NCBI GenBank assembly: GCA_940671915.1
Contig: CALNVZ010002100.1
Span: 4,138,283 to 4,202,282 of the forward strand
DNA from: Paracentrotus lividus
Lineage: Eukaryota > Echinodermata > Echinoidea > Camarodonta > Echinidae
Direction of reading: 5' to 3'
Length of the DNA: 64,000 nucleotides
Shown here: in pieces, positions 1-17,701 of the stretch
How positions within the stretch are numbered: position 1 is the first letter of the stretch
How the letters are laid out: every line of letters begins with the position of its first letter
Translations under genes and position numbers: made by a program
The notes under the pieces: generated by a model
What the model was told of the DNA's origin: nothing
The model's database searches: none
The model's input: only the letters and a program-made list of their open reading frames with translations

Positions 1-1060
1 GTCAGGCGACGGCGGGACAAAATACATTTTTATTTTTTATTTTTTGATTGAAAAAAAAAAAGAAGAAAAAACACACGCTGGAACGGCTGCGCTATATATA
101 CTTCGCTATACGTGACCCTTTTGCTTTTGTATGCTGTGATGTGTGTGAGTGTGTGTGTGTGATGAGGGTTGTGGGCGTATGTTTTGGGTGATCTCAGTTT
201 CATTTAATTTTCTTTTATGGTATTATGTATAGGAGAGGGGGGGGGGTCAGTGGGATAATACTTTTTTTTTCTCTCTTTCTCAATAGCCACTTTTTGATCA
301 TATGCTTTTAAAAAAAAAACACGTTATGAAGTTTTTTTTCTTCTAGTACTTTTGTAATTTATCTTTAAATCAAAGTATCATTTTACAGTACATTCAGTTT
401 TTGTTCTGAAGAACATGTATAATTTTGTTCATTTCAATTTGTACAAAATGATTTCTGAGCTAAGAGAAAAAATATACACTGTATTTAGTTTGTTGTTATG
501 AAAGAATGTTTAATTTTTGTCATTTATGATCTGTACAATAATTATGTTCTTGATTTGAGAGAGAAAATAAAATATATTAACAAAAAAAAAATACAGCGTA
601 TGAGCTATTTGAGAGCAAATTGGCCATATTGTACAGGAATTTGATCTTACTAGGATTTTCGAATTGACTCAAGTGACAGGACTTTTTTTTCCCTTTGCAA
701 TAAGTTTCTCCTATTTTTGAAAAATTCAGACTCTTAGCGTACTTATTCAAGTTGATCATTTCTTTAGAAAAAGTAGTTGCTCGCCATAATCAAGAAAACA
801 AAGTGAAAAAACGTGTGCAAATTACAAAAAGTCTATGGCCGCGTTCGCTTTGCGTAGAGTGATAGCGCCCTCTTCCCCTAAGTTTACAACTAGAATTGAT
901 ATGTTCTTGATAAAGGAATTGGTCAACTTGATAGAGGCATGTACATGAACATAATTATGTTTGATGATATATCGACCGGCACAAATGACATATTTTAATA
1001 CTGGTTTTGAAAAAATGGTAATTTTATGGAATTTCAGACGCTTATAATTATAACACATAT
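1..1060. other. AT-rich non-coding flank
   Basis: Holds a (GT)n run near 145-162 and two loosely repeated blocks (around 395-480 and 490-575). AATAAA at 566-571 followed by an A run at 582-591 could be the 3' end of an upstream transcript or retrosequence. No coding exon seen. Confidence 0.4.
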
Positions 1061-1417
1061 CAGTGGCGGATCCCAGGATTTCATAACAGGGGGGGGGGGG
1101 GGGGTGGCCAAAATCGGTAGTGTCAAGAAGTTTTTGCGTACAGGAGAAATTTTTTTGCCGGCCCGTTAAGATGTAGCACCGGGCTACGCGAATAAGGTAG
1201 CACGTCATTTTTTTCAACGTCACGTGGCTCGAGCGATAAGCGGGGGGGGGGTATTAATTTTTTTTTGGGGCCGATAGAGAGAGATAGAGGTTGGGGGGTC
1301 AGATCGGCCGCGCTCATTGATATTTACTGGGTGATTTTTTTTTTTTTTTTTTTTTTTTTGGCTAGGGAGGGGGGGCGGGGCCCGTCGCCCCGCGCGCCTG
1401 TATGGTATCCGCGCCTG
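1061..1417. mobile_element. Non-autonomous element, GGCGGATCC ends
   Basis: Begins CAGTGGCGGATCCCAGG and ends GGTATCCGCGCCTG, near inverted repeats. The interior has G and T homopolymer runs. The same family is at 38626-38945 and 47073-47344. Confidence 0.7.
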
Positions 1418-1670
1418 CATATGAGAACTGTTTGCACGTGACGCCACAGAATAAAAACTTTGAATATTCATAACTTCATTATTTTTTGGTTGATTTTCTC
1501 CAAACCTTCACTCATATTTTTTTTCCCCTGCATTTTCAAAAACCAATTTAAACCCAGGGTGAACTTCCCCTTCAAGAGTTTATAGACCTACTCGTAATTT
1601 TACACTGCTAACTCTTTATTTTGCTCAGAAAATGAGAAGTCCCAAACTCTGTGGTACCGGTAGGATGGGG

Positions 1671-1875
1671 GGTTGGGTGTCCGGACACTTAACAAAATTA
1701 AAGCCTTGTTTTTTGTCTTTTGATTAACTAAAAAATATTTTTTCAATCGTGCTTATGATGATCAATATTTGTTCTTCACAATATTTTCTACCCTTTGTGC
1801 TAAAAATTACAAAAATATTGCTTGCAAAACCTATTCAAATGGCTGATAAAAAATTGACTGTCCGGACACCCAACC
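1671..1875. repeat. Small inverted-repeat element, GTGTCCGGACA ends
   Basis: GGTTGGGTGTCCGGACA at 1671-1687 is mirrored exactly by TGTCCGGACACCCAACC at 1859-1875. Confidence 0.75.
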
Positions 1876-1902
1876 TGTCCCAACCTGTCCCAAAAACTGG
1901 GT

Positions 1903-2774
1903 AGGGGAGACTGGGGTAATTATGGCCCCCTTTTTCACATTTCCTATTACTACCATTAAATGAAAAGTCCAATGATATTCTAATTAGGTAAAAATACAGT
2001 CAATCTATATACCTATAATATACAAAAGAAAGTATAAACCTGCTGCTTCTCATTTGCATATTAATTACCATTATGTTAACAACTTTGGGGGGCCATAATT
2101 ACCCCACGGGTTGGGGTATTTATGGCCCCTATTGTAATGACTTTATGAATTCAAAGATATTATGCTAATTAATGATGGTAATGTATAATAAATGTTGTTG
2201 GGTATTCCTAATACACTTATCAACCGCCAACAATGATTTAGTCAATAATTGGTTCAGCCAAAATGTTGAAATTCTGCAATCAAAGCAATACATATATTTA
2301 TGTACAAAATCGTACAAGTTAATGTCCCCATTTACGCTTATCTGCGCTTATACACTGTTTATGCATTGGGGGCCATAATTACCCCAAATGACATTTTCAA
2401 TTTGATCCCTCTTTACAGCTCTACTATTGAAGATATTCAGGTGGAAGTTTTTCTGTTGTGTTTTTTACTTCCTATTGTTTCAGTTTCAATCAAAATTTCA
2501 TCTTAAATGATTTTAATTAATGATATCACACCCCACATAAAAAAGCAGACTTGCCACTTTCCAACGAACAGAATTGTAATTGCCGTACATTTTAGGCTCC
2601 CCTAAGCACAAAATTTCATGTAAATGGCTTATTTTTTCTCATATGATAGTAGGAAGATTTTAGCTAGGCATGTGTATAAATTAAATTATCATTGTGTAAT
2701 GCAGCAAAGAATTATAAGCTCTCAAGGCAAGGGGGCCATAATTACCCCAGGGCCATAATTACCCCAGTCTCCCC
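1903..2774. mobile_element. 872-bp element with GGGGTAATTATGGCC terminal inverted repeats
   Basis: Left end AGGGGAGACTGGGGTAATTA and right end TAATTACCCCAGTCTCCCCT are exact mirrors, extending about 27 bp into GGGCCATAATTACCCC. The same motif also occurs internally near 2085, 2120 and 2375. No transposase frame seen. A damaged inverted copy is at 38170-39047. Confidence 0.85.
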
Positions 2775-3007
2775 TATACATCTCATCCGACAAAAATAAA
2801 GTATCCTCTAGGCCTACCTGTATCATATGCCTATTAATTTTTTTATGGAAAATGCAGCGGGACAGTTATCGTCTGAACAAATTTCATGGAATCAAATACA
2901 TGATACTTTGTCAATATATTAGGAAAAAGAAAAATGATTGGAAAATAAGAATACTAGGCCTTAATTTTTGGAATTACAATCAGAGTGTATCCATAGAAAA
3001 GCTAGAA

Positions 3008-3095
3008 ATAGCTTTTCGGGTATCCAAGGCCCTATATATATAGGGCCTTGCGGGTATCCAAGGCCCTATATATACAAGGTTACGACAACAGGGGT
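3008..3095. repeat. TATA-bearing palindromic segment shared with the NAA10 promoter
   Basis: AAGGCCCTATATATACAAGG followed by TTACGACA here equals the reverse complement of 7327-7358. A local palindrome, CAAGGCCCTATATATATAGG followed by GCCTTG, precedes it. The downstream AATAGTTCCAACTCGG also matches near 7275. Confidence 0.7.
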
Positions 3096-3099
3096 CAAA

Positions 3100-4331
3100 G
3101 GTCAAATTTGAAGGGCTCGAATAGTTCCAACTCGGTGTTTTTGTCGACTGCTACCATTGCAAATGCGTGCAAAATTTTGAAACGTTTTCGGGTATTATAT
3201 CCCAAAACGTCATTAAAAAATTATTTCGACCTTGCAGATTAGTATGAATATATTAGCGACCACCTAAATTTATCAAATTTGTACGATCTTATAACAAAAT
3301 ACGTGAAATATCTTCGATTTCAAAAATGCGAATTGAGCCCGCCGCTGCCGTGATCGTGAATCTTCTCCACTGCTGGTAGCTGCTCAGCTGCCGCGAGCAG
3401 GATGCTGCACGCATTTTTACCCGGAACTATCGGGGTGGAGGTATATCGTGGCTCCGCTGGGGCCCAGTATTTGAGATGAGATCAGTGTTTCGGGAAATTT
3501 TGAAATTAGGTCCAAGGTTTAATTAAAAACGCACATTACGGAAGAAGCAAGGAAAGAAAACTATGAGAGAATATTTTTCAGTAACATGTTCTAAAGTTAG
3601 ATATTAATTTTAGGACTGAAAGACACTGAAAATCTGAAATCTAACATTAATTTTAACGTTAGAATCAAGAATAAGATCTTCATTTGACTTAAAATCTATT
3701 CTACAGTTATAATTTTGGTTTCATTGATGACATGTACGTACGATTGACGAGGTGAGCTAACAATTAAATTCCTTGACTTAAATACAAATGTATCTGGTTC
3801 AATGCCTCTATACCCTTGGCTATTGATGCTCTAGCTCTACCTCACGTCACTCCTCATAAAACAATTTTAATATTTATTGACACTGTAGTCGTAGTTTAAA
3901 CTGCCTAATATGGGCTAAGCAATTTTGCAACTTGCCTACTGGCTCTAAACCATATTTCTTTTCAAATTTATATGCTTACACAGAGATAGTTTTTCAAAAC
4001 CTTTCAAATAAAAAGCACGAAGAAGAAGAAAAAAAAGAAAAAAACAAAACAAACAAACACCCTATTCTGGCAGTGAAATCGTATATTGGACTTGAAGTGA
4101 TTAAAATTGCCTAAAAAGCCCAAGTTCAGAGAAAAGGAAATTAAAAAAAATAAATAAATAAATAAAAAATCAGGGATAGTGAAATGAACATCCAAATCAT
4201 CTAGTTAGTGATTAATATTCAATGTTGAATGTTATTTTGATAATGAAAATTTTAGGTTCTGAAAGATATCTTATTGAATATTGTCATTAGTTCAATTTGG
4301 CTAAGTAAGCTTGGATGACAGGCCCTACTTG
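3100..4331. other. Non-coding intergenic stretch
   Basis: No exon or clear element end recognised beyond the promoter-like similarity at its start. Includes a GC-richer patch at 3330-3470. Confidence 0.4.
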
Positions 4332-5103
4332 TAGGCAGACCAGCCTGCTATTTTTATAGATTGTATCTAACAATATGGAATAAGGTTATGACAGATAAAA
4401 TAGGATATGGAAGTATTTTTAATCATTTATTTTCATATCTGCTATCGTTTTTTTTTTTTTTTTTTGTGCAACGTTAAGAGGATCTTGGTTGTATTTGCAT
4501 GTAAAATCAGTACACGCATCAACCATGATAATAATAATAATGGTGGCTTGCACCTGGATTGGGAGGAGCATTGTAGACAAAACGCCCATGCCCTGGGAGG
4601 GAAGTGTCATACCGGGGTTTGAACCCACGGTCCTTGCTTTCTCGGTTCAGTGATTTGACCACTAGACTATGACATTTCTAATGGGGTTTCTAATGTAATG
4701 TACCTTTCTGCATAGTTAAATATTCTGAAATAAAATAAAGTTAAAATATTACATAAATTAACTTATGGAATTCCAGAGGTCTTCAATACGTTTTATATAT
4801 ACAGTCAATCAAACTTAATGGTACTATAATTCATGTTTTATTCTTCATTTTTCAAGTTCCAATTTAGATTTTAAAATATCATTGGTGGCAACAGAGGCTC
4901 AACCTTTCACTCATATTTTTATTTTGTATTTGTCGTTTACATGTATACTATGCGATATGATGCGTTTAGATTGTACCTCTATGATGTGTCAAGGAGTATT
5001 TATTTATAGATTTACCTCTCAGTGACCTGAAATCTTGTGGTATTAGTACAGGATGGTACTTTGATACAGGTACAATCTTTAAAAATAGCAGGCCGGTCTG
5101 CCT
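4332..5103. mobile_element. Inverted-repeat-bounded element with a SINE-like insert
   Basis: TAGGCAGACCAGCCTGCTAT at the left is mirrored by ATAGCAGGCCGGTCTGCCTA at the right (about 34 bp each). No transposase seen. Confidence 0.7.
4540..4678 (-). repeat. tRNA-derived SINE-like head
   Basis: In minus orientation, TAGTCTAGTGGTCAAATCAC (A-box-like), then GTGGGTTCAAACCCCGG (B box / T arm). The spacing resembles a tRNA, but acceptor and anticodon stems do not fold convincingly. Confidence 0.5.
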
Positions 5104-6285
5104 ATAAATACTTTGTATTAGTACAGGATGGCACTTTGACAATTTTGGAAATTGGAGGTCAAGATTCATTGGATCACTGAGATCAACTTTTAAATGAAAC
5201 AATGATCTCATCAGCTATCTAAGCCCAACATGAAAATAGGAACAGTTTAGGTAGCTGTAAAAACAAGAATAAAACTTATCTAATGATTAGAAGAAAAAAA
5301 AAATTAAAATTAAAATAAAATTAAAAAGTAAGGTACATGCCAACCAAGTATACTACAGAACTCATTTGTACATGTACTGACACCATGAAAACAGCCAAGG
5401 TTACCATGGACCTAGTGGTCAATGACATCAAAATCTGCCTCGTGAGAATCGAACTCACCCAGCACATGACAAAGAGAATATAGCACACAAGTAGTTGTAG
5501 CAGTAATATAGTCATAATAGTAGTAAAAGCAGTGTAGTAGTAGTAGTAATAGATAATGTGTGAGCCCTTTGGGGGCAACGATAATTACATTTTCTAGAAT
5601 TTTCTACAATATGGTCTTGGGTCACAGAGATTATTTTATGAAATTTAAGATAATGCCTTAATTTAAATAAAAGGACTGCAAGCTGTTAAAAAGCAGCAGA
5701 GTAGCAACTTAGTTATTCCAAAGGCCAGGAACTCACACTCTTGCATAGGCCTATAATCTATGGATTTTTAATTTTTTTTTTTTAATTTAATATTTCCGAA
5801 AAATTTGCTTGGTTTGTCAAAAATTCATTTTTTTTTAAAGAGTACCATCTATTACTATAAGTCTACTTTAGAAGTTAAAAAATAAACTCATCATGAAAAT
5901 TGAAATGATTATGAATTGACTTTAAAAATCCAGTTCAAAACCTTGGAGACTAACTGTTACAGGTTTACTTTGAATCCATCCTTTGCCTTGGGCTGTAAAA
6001 TAAATAAAGAAAATGAAAAAGATGTAGACTCTAACTTAGTAATAGTATGAGTATGACTATGTCCTAGGCCTGGCCTAGTCGATCTAGATTGATTCTACTT
6101 ATTCAGGCCCGAAATTGCAGGGCCGGGGTGGGCGGGGAGTAAAACAAAATATAAATTTTGACAATGACAATGTTTTTTGTTGTTTTTTTGCTTCATTAAT
6201 TAAATTCAACTTCAACTTTCAGTTTCTAGTTGACTTGTGTCACTGTGATAACCAATCGAACAGAAGATGAAAGAGAAACCTTTTA
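5104..6285. other. Non-coding intergenic stretch
   Basis: AT-rich. Includes a tRNA-like fragment (CCTAGTGGTCAATGACATC, 5408-5426) next to GAGAATCGAACTCACCC. The two boxes are in opposite orientation, so no tRNA gene is called. Confidence 0.4.
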
Positions 6286-6756
6286 AAGGTGGTGTATAGT
6301 TTCGGGAGAAAGAAGAATTAATTTTGGTTCACATTAAGATAAATTATGAAAGATTGAATCCAAGAACCATAATAAAGCAAATTATAGTACTTGAAATCTC
6401 GTTTTAGTGTCTTTATTTCATAATATATGGATAAAAAAGATAAGTCGGGGACCCGTCACAGGTTAGCGCTCACGTGGAAAACCAATGGGGATTCTCTTGT
6501 GTGGGTGTTACACACAGATCGTTCGCACTAATTCACGCCGTAACCTCGGGCGTGCGAACTTGTCAGCAGAGGTATAAACGGCAGTTAAATTACGCTATAT
6601 TCAAACAAATTCAATGAAATTCATCAGAAATAATGAAAGGAATGTCACAAGATCTCTCACACATATCTTTTAGTGCACTGTGGACTACATGTAACTACAT
6701 TTGATCGGTTTTGTGCCAATTCTTTTTTTGCTACCAAAACTATACACCAGGTTTAA
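6286..6756. mobile_element. ~470-bp element, GGTGTATAGTTT ends, copy 1
   Basis: Left GGTGGTGTATAGTTT and right AAACTATACACCAGG are mirrored. The interior TTCTCTTGTGTGGGTGTTACAC segment is repeated inverted at 18732-19216. Confidence 0.8.
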
Positions 6757-7299
6757 GTTTAGTAATAGCACTAACGAAACGTTAGAAATGTCTAACTGTT
6801 AGTGTTAGATTCTAGGCCTAACATTAACTTTTTTGTTAGTTGTTTGCATACATAATCATGAATTAACCATGATATTGCATACATAATCATGAATTAACCA
6901 TGGTATTGTCCCAAGTAAAATGAATTCATTCAAGTTACAAGCCAATAAAAAATGCAGTCAATCATCTCTCATGCTCAGCTACCTTTGGATATGCCAACGG
7001 CGTCAGCGCAGTTGGCATCGGAGAGGTACGGCGCAGCCTGTATGTCCCATACCGTATCTTTTCTGTCATGTTAACGGGGCGAACCCATTTTGGAACTATT
7101 GAAAATGAGTTAAAAATCATATTTAATCACAAAATTACTGCAAATCAAATACATCAAAATGAAGCAAATAAAATCTTCTTTAAAAATTATCGTTTAGATT
7201 TTTATAAAAATAATTGTAATTACCTGAAATTTGATGTCGAAAATTTTCCCCCATTGACTTTGTACACAAACTTAGCCGAGTTTGGAACTATTGAAAAGC

Positions 7300-7483
7300 T
7301 CCATGCTCAAACGCAAGCGACTTCCGGTGTCGTAACCTTGTATATATAGGGCCTTGCGGGTATCGAAGTATCGCCATCTACGGCGAGAATTGGAAATCAG
7401 CGTGGAAGCTCGACCAAACAGGGTGGATAAATCCGATCTTTTGTCGTTAACTTGTGCTTTGTGTTCCAACTGTAGACTTAAAG
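7300..7483 (+). promoter_or_regulatory. NAA10 promoter and 5' UTR region
   Basis: Directly upstream of the start are an ETS-type ACTTCCGG (7320-7327), a TATA-like TATATATAGG (7341-7350) and a CGCCATCTACGGCG segment near 7371. ETS plus YY1-like words are usual in housekeeping promoters. The TATA-like segment also exists in inverted orientation at 3030-3095. The exact start site is not visible. Confidence 0.45.
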
Positions 7484-12620
<5,137 letters not shown>

Positions 12621-12717
12621 GAAAATAGAATGCTCTATTATAGATTTCTTCACGTCTTTTATGTTATTTTATAATTTATTTATAAAGGATTGACTTTAAC
12701 GTCCTATATAAGATTAG

Positions 12718-12890
12718 ACCAGGGACTCGTTGCATGATCTTACTATTATGGTAGCCGGTAACTTTGCCATCAATGCTAACTTCCATGGAATACTGCATTC
12801 TGATTGGCAGTGAGCAGCATTTCCATAGTATTTACCGTTGATGGCAAAGTTACTAATAAAGTAACTCCTTATGGGACGGAACCCAGGTTC
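12718..12890. repeat. Foldback element in the NAA10 3' UTR
   Basis: GGTAACTTTGCCATCAATG is mirrored by CGTTGATGGCAAAGTTAC around a centre near 12805. The element carries an AATAAA at 12855-12860 that could act as a polyadenylation signal. Confidence 0.6.
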
Positions 12891-13266
12891 AAGAGAATAA
12901 GGGCATAACTTCCAGATGCTATCAAATATGAGGAGATGATAAAGTGTCTACTAAAAAGATGATACAGTGTATAGAATATGCAATCTTCCTGGGATAAAAT
13001 TTTGGTGAGAAAAATAAGTTTTCAGATAGGAAAATTTGGAGTTTAATTCATCAAAATTTATTACATTCATTTCCCATACATTTCCTATACTGTTTTCATT
13101 TAGTTATTTAAGTCCACATTAATTGTGTGGTTTTTTTTTTAAACAGATTTAATTTTTCATGTTTGATTAGGTATGTTTAATGCTACTTTTTTTCTAACTA
13201 CATGTTAATGTTGGATATAAGAGAAAGGATGGAACATGTGAATTGGAGAATCATTAAAGTCACTCA

Positions 13267-13272
13267 AATAAA
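13267..13272 (+). terminator. Candidate NAA10 polyadenylation signal
   Basis: AATAAA about 650 bp after the stop codon, followed by T/GT-rich sequence (TGTAATGTGTCGTC). An alternative AATAAA lies inside the foldback element at 12855-12860. Confidence 0.4.
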
Positions 13273-13939
13273 TATTACAAACAACTATGAAACTGAACTG
13301 TAATGTGTCGTCTTTTTAGTATATGGGTTGTTTTTACGATCAGGGTACACCATTTTGTCTCACTGGACCAAAAAAAAAAGTTGTTTTGTTTTCCCCATTT
13401 TTTGTGTATGTGTTCTTGACAAGAATATGATTTGTTTATATATAGGAGGATGAGGTCACAACTTATTTTTCTTTAGGGGTTCAAATTTTGTATTACACGT
13501 AAAGTCATTGCTTCTCATTTTTCGGAGAGGACGTTTTTGACGGAACGTGATTTGACAACATTGTAACGTGAACTGTCTGACAAATAGTGGATGTTGGCGA
13601 AGTAAGCATTATAAGTTTGTTGCATATATACAAGTGCTCTACAGACAAAAGCAATTTTCCAAGTGATGTCTAACTACGCGAAAAAAACACCAAATATCAG
13701 AGAGGACATTTTTTGACAGAATTGGCACCTACCATTTTTGGTTAATGTCACAAAAATTCATATTACTGTACCTTCTGGGGTTTTCAGTTTTTAAACAATC
13801 ACATTTCAGTAGTCAGTTCTGATTGAAAAAACAAGCTTAATGATTCTAGTAATAAAGATGCTCATGCTCAAAATTAGAAAAAATTTGCCCTAAATTGCCA
13901 GATATGGTCAATATTTTTAGAAAAATGAGTTATGGTCAA

Positions 13940-15655
13940 ATAATTGGGGGGGGTCCTGCCGAACGAGTTCGAGCAGGGACTAATGAAACGGCTCCGTACG
14001 TGTGTATGTGTGTGTGTCCGTCCGTCGATGCCACACCGTCCGTCCGTGCGTCCGTATGTGATCAAAATCTTCAATTGCTACTCCTTCGCCCATTTTTCTC
14101 CGACTTTCGATATCGTTTTGCTTTATGATAAGCACTAGGTGTGTGCTACCAAACTTCTTCAACAGAATTTTGAACCTTTGACCCTGATTTTTGAACCTAT
14201 ATTGTTAAATTGGCTTAGCAAAATGCCTACTCCTCGCCATTTTCATTTCGGATTTCGATTTCTGTTTGCTTTATATGAATAGCACTAGGTCTGAGGGCTA
14301 CAAAACTCTTTCACAGAATTTTGACTTTTGATTCCCCTTTGACCTGTGTTGACCTTCATTTTTTGACCTATATTGTTAATTGGTCTACAAAATGCTACTC
14401 CTTCGCCATTGTTTTCATCCCGATTTCGAATCCGTTGCTTATATGATAGCACTATGGTGATGGGCTATAAACTTGCTTCACGGAAATTTGAACTTTTGAC
14501 CCCTTTGACCTTTGACCTGATTTATAACTATATTATCGTACATTGGCCACAAAATGCTACTCCTTCACCTTTTCTTGCCGTTTCGATTCCGTTTGCTATG
14601 TGATATGCACTAGGTGATGGCTAAACAAAATTTCTTCCAGCCGATTGTGACCTTGACCTTGACCTTTTTTTACCTATATTGTTAATTGGCTACAAAATGC
14701 TACTCCTCGCACATTTTTCATCCCGATTTCAATTCCGTTTGCTTTATGTGATGAGCACTAGGTTGAGGACTACAAAACTTCGTCACAGAATTTTGAATAT
14801 TGAACCCCTTTGGACCTGTGACTCCTTCAAATTTTCCTTTATATGTGACACTTGGCTACAAAATGCTACTCTTCACCAATTTTCATCCGACTTTCAATTA
14901 CCGCTTGCTTATGTGATAGCACTAGGTCAATAGCTAACAAAACTTCTTCAACAGAATTTTTACCTTTGACCCTATATTGTAATTGGGCTACAAAATGCTT
15001 ACTCCTTCGCCATTTTTTCATGCCGATTTCGATTCTGTTTGCTTTATGGTGATAGCACTTAGGTTGTGAGGACTACAAAACTTCATCACAGAATTTTGAC
15101 TTTTGACCCCTTTGAACCTTTCTTCGATTTTCCGACCTTTATTGTTAATTGGCTACAAAATGCTACTCCTTCACCATTTTTCTTCTGATTTCAATTCCGC
15201 TTGCTTTATGTGATAGCACTAGTACAATACTTCTTCACAGAATTTTGACCTTTGACCTTGATTTTTGACCTATATTGTTAATTGGCAACAAAATGCTACT
15301 CCTTCGCCATTTTCATCAGATTTCGATTCCGTTTGCTTTATGTGATAGCACTAGGTGAGGACTACACAAGTTCTTCACAGAATTTTGACCTTTGACCTTG
15401 ATTTTTGACCTATATTGTTAATTGGCTACAAAATGCTACTCCTTCGCCATTTTTCATCCGATTTCGATTCCGTTTGCTTTATGTGATAGCACTAGGTGAG
15501 GACTACAAAACTTCTTCACAGAATTTTGACTTTTGACCCCTTTGACCTTTGACCTTGACTTTGACCTATATTGTACATTGGCTACAAAATGCTACTTCTT
15601 CGCCATTTTTTACCCGATTTCGATTCTGTTTGCCTTATGTGATAGCACTGATCGT
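13940..15655 (+). repeat. Tandem repeat array, ~12 units of 125-150 bp
   Basis: Preceded by GTCCTGCCGAACGAG and CCGTCCGTCCGTGCGTCCG. Units read GGCTACAAAATGCTACTCC, GATTTCGATTCCGTTTGC, TGTGATAGCACTAGGTGAGG, then runs of TGACCTTTGACCTTGA. Units 14000-15060 contain many extra or missing single bases; those after 15170 are cleaner. No coding potential. Confidence 0.9.
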
Positions 15656-16530
15656 GATATAATGGGAATTTTACATTATCGGCGGGGACATATATTACTC
15701 ATCGCGTAATTTACTGATCCACTTGTTCATTTTTCTCTTGTAGGTTACTCTAACAGTGCCCAATAGCCTACCCTAAAAAATTTGATATGACATTACCCAG
15801 ATTTCGTTTTATGGTGCACAGAAGGCCATTTTTTGACGGTGTACCCTGATCGTAAAACAACCCAGATTTACTTTTTCCCCTTGTTTTTTAATCACTTTTC
15901 TCAGCCCTGAAGACTATTTGGTATAGACTTGGCTAATAATAATTATTAATAATTAATGTTGCTATATTTGGTATATCCATAAGTATGTTATGGATAACTT
16001 GTGTGCACAAGATTTTTATATTGGTTCGTTGTATTTAAATATTTCTAGTCTGTAATCATCTTGAAAAGGTATTTGTTGTTCCCAGAAAAAACTTTTATGT
16101 ACTGCTGCTCCACACAATAATACAAGAAATGGACAAGATTATATAATAGGAAAATGGATCACTTTATTAGACATAGGCATTGCCATGGCAAGAACATTTA
16201 ATGACATTGTATATCAATACTAGTTGTGCAAATATCTTAAATGTATATTGATAAAAAAAACAAAACAGTTTTGATACAAACATTTGGCAAATGATCAAAA
16301 TCACCCTCATGGTGTTTATTATAAATAGTATTTAGCCCATTATCCCAAAGGGTTACCGATATCTGATACACAATAGTTTCATTGCATTTCATAAGATCTC
16401 TATTGTTAGATATTCTAGTAGTAATGTTAAAAATCATTGGCCATTATTCTTGAAGGGTGACTAAAGTTAGAAGGCCTACTAAATATGAAATATGATTCAA
16501 TGAAATTGGTGTCTCTTGCAACCAAAAGAA

Positions 16531-16665
16531 TACAGTCCACTTCCATTATGACAAGATGCTACAGATACAACATAAATGCAAACCTATGAGTTGAGGAAAC
16601 CAACTTTCATTATGAGGTAACTGGCTTCTTCCCAAGCACTTCGTTATAATAGGAGTGGACTGCAT
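16531..16665. repeat. MITE, TACAGTCCACTCCCATTAT ends, copy 1
   Basis: TACAGTCCACTTCCATTATG on the left and TAATAGGAGTGGACTGCA on the right. TA at the borders suggests a Tc1/mariner or pogo-type target site. Confidence 0.8.
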
Positions 16666-16995
16666 TACGAAAATGTACTTAGCACAGCATTACATGAAAA
16701 TATACAGAAATATATTTATTAGTACATCTATTTACAATTAGAAAACAACCTGTGATTTTGATGAATACTGTACATAAATAGAAAATTTGATAGACAGATG
16801 TGCAGGATATAGATATATATTAATACTCTGATACAGTATAAAAAATAATATTTACAGGAAGAAAGTTAACCTATATATTGCTTTGGTGAGAACACACGCA
16901 AGAAAATATTTTCCTGGTACCGGTACTTCTGATCAAAGTTGCAAAACTTCAAATTGGTATGCTGTTACATAACCCAACATTTTGCTTTTTTATCA

Positions 16996-17001
16996 TTTAT
17001 T
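16996..17001 (-). terminator. Candidate EFCAB12-like polyadenylation signal
   Basis: TTTATT on the plus strand, AATAAA in the gene's orientation, 424 bp after the stop. A second copy at 16715-16720 is an alternative. Confidence 0.3.
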
Positions 17002-17424
17002 GTGAAGAGAAGAGGCTCTTTTTTTAAAGGCACGTTTGTAGAGTATAACATATCCAAATTCTTTCCAAGTGAAGTAATCTTGTATGAAGCTCTGATACTT
17101 TCATTATGTCTTCCATTTCACACTTCATTAAGAATTTAAAATCTAAGTTCATAAGGTTACTTGAATTTGTGTCATCACAGCATTCTGCTGCAGCTTGTAC
17201 TTGTCTTGTATTTCCACAATACACATAATATAGGGGCATCCATACAATGCACTCATTCATCACATGAAGGGAGTTAAGACTTGGATAAAACAGACTATTA
17301 AAGCAATTTGACAAGTACCACAGAACTTGCACCTGATGATCAGATGAAGGGTGTCAAGACTAGAATATATAAAAAGCAATTTGACGAATTCTACAGAAAT
17401 TGGCCCTGAAGATAGTATGTATGT

Positions 17425-17701
17425 TCACTTCCAATCAATGTTATAAACCTTCCTCTCATCAATACCACCGCTCTTTAGGTAGTTCTGATCACTGACGAGC
17501 CAGTAAGAGATATCATTGTTATATCCTGGATTAGAACGTTTGGTTCGTAGTGTAGTACGCTGGAATACTGCATGGCTGGACCTCTCGCTACGAGGCCTGG
17601 TCTCTGGCATGTAGAGCTGGACCTTATCTAACATGTATCCAGGCCAGAAGACATCATGGTCTGGGACATTCTCGAGACTGACATAGCGCTGCTTTAGATG
17701 G
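17425..17701 (-). CDS. EFCAB12: EFCAB12-like terminal exon
   Basis: HLKQRYVSLENVPDHDVFWP to GGIDERKVYNIDWK, stop TGA at 17425-17427. FWPGYMLDKVQLYMP and the NYLKSGGIDERKVYNI ending match the family C-terminus. The 3' UTR below holds a duplicated ~60-bp segment (17267-17325 and 17344-17407). Confidence 0.88.

Noticed and set aside
822..1471. Several open frames over the first GGATCC element
   Set aside because: Composition comes from homopolymer runs in the element. No homology or splice context.
2172..2506. Open frames of 68 codons
   Set aside because: Inside a non-autonomous inverted-repeat element and not preserved in the second copy.
4540..4678. Functional tRNA gene on the minus strand
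   Set aside because: Good T arm but no proper acceptor or anticodon stem. Better read as a tRNA-derived SINE head.
5395..5465. tRNA-like gene
   Set aside because: A-box and B-box words are on opposite strands and the anticodon arm does not form.
13940..15655. Regular repeats that could suggest a CRISPR array or coding repeats
   Set aside because: Units are 125-150 bp without unique spacers, full of stops in all frames, in a eukaryotic context.
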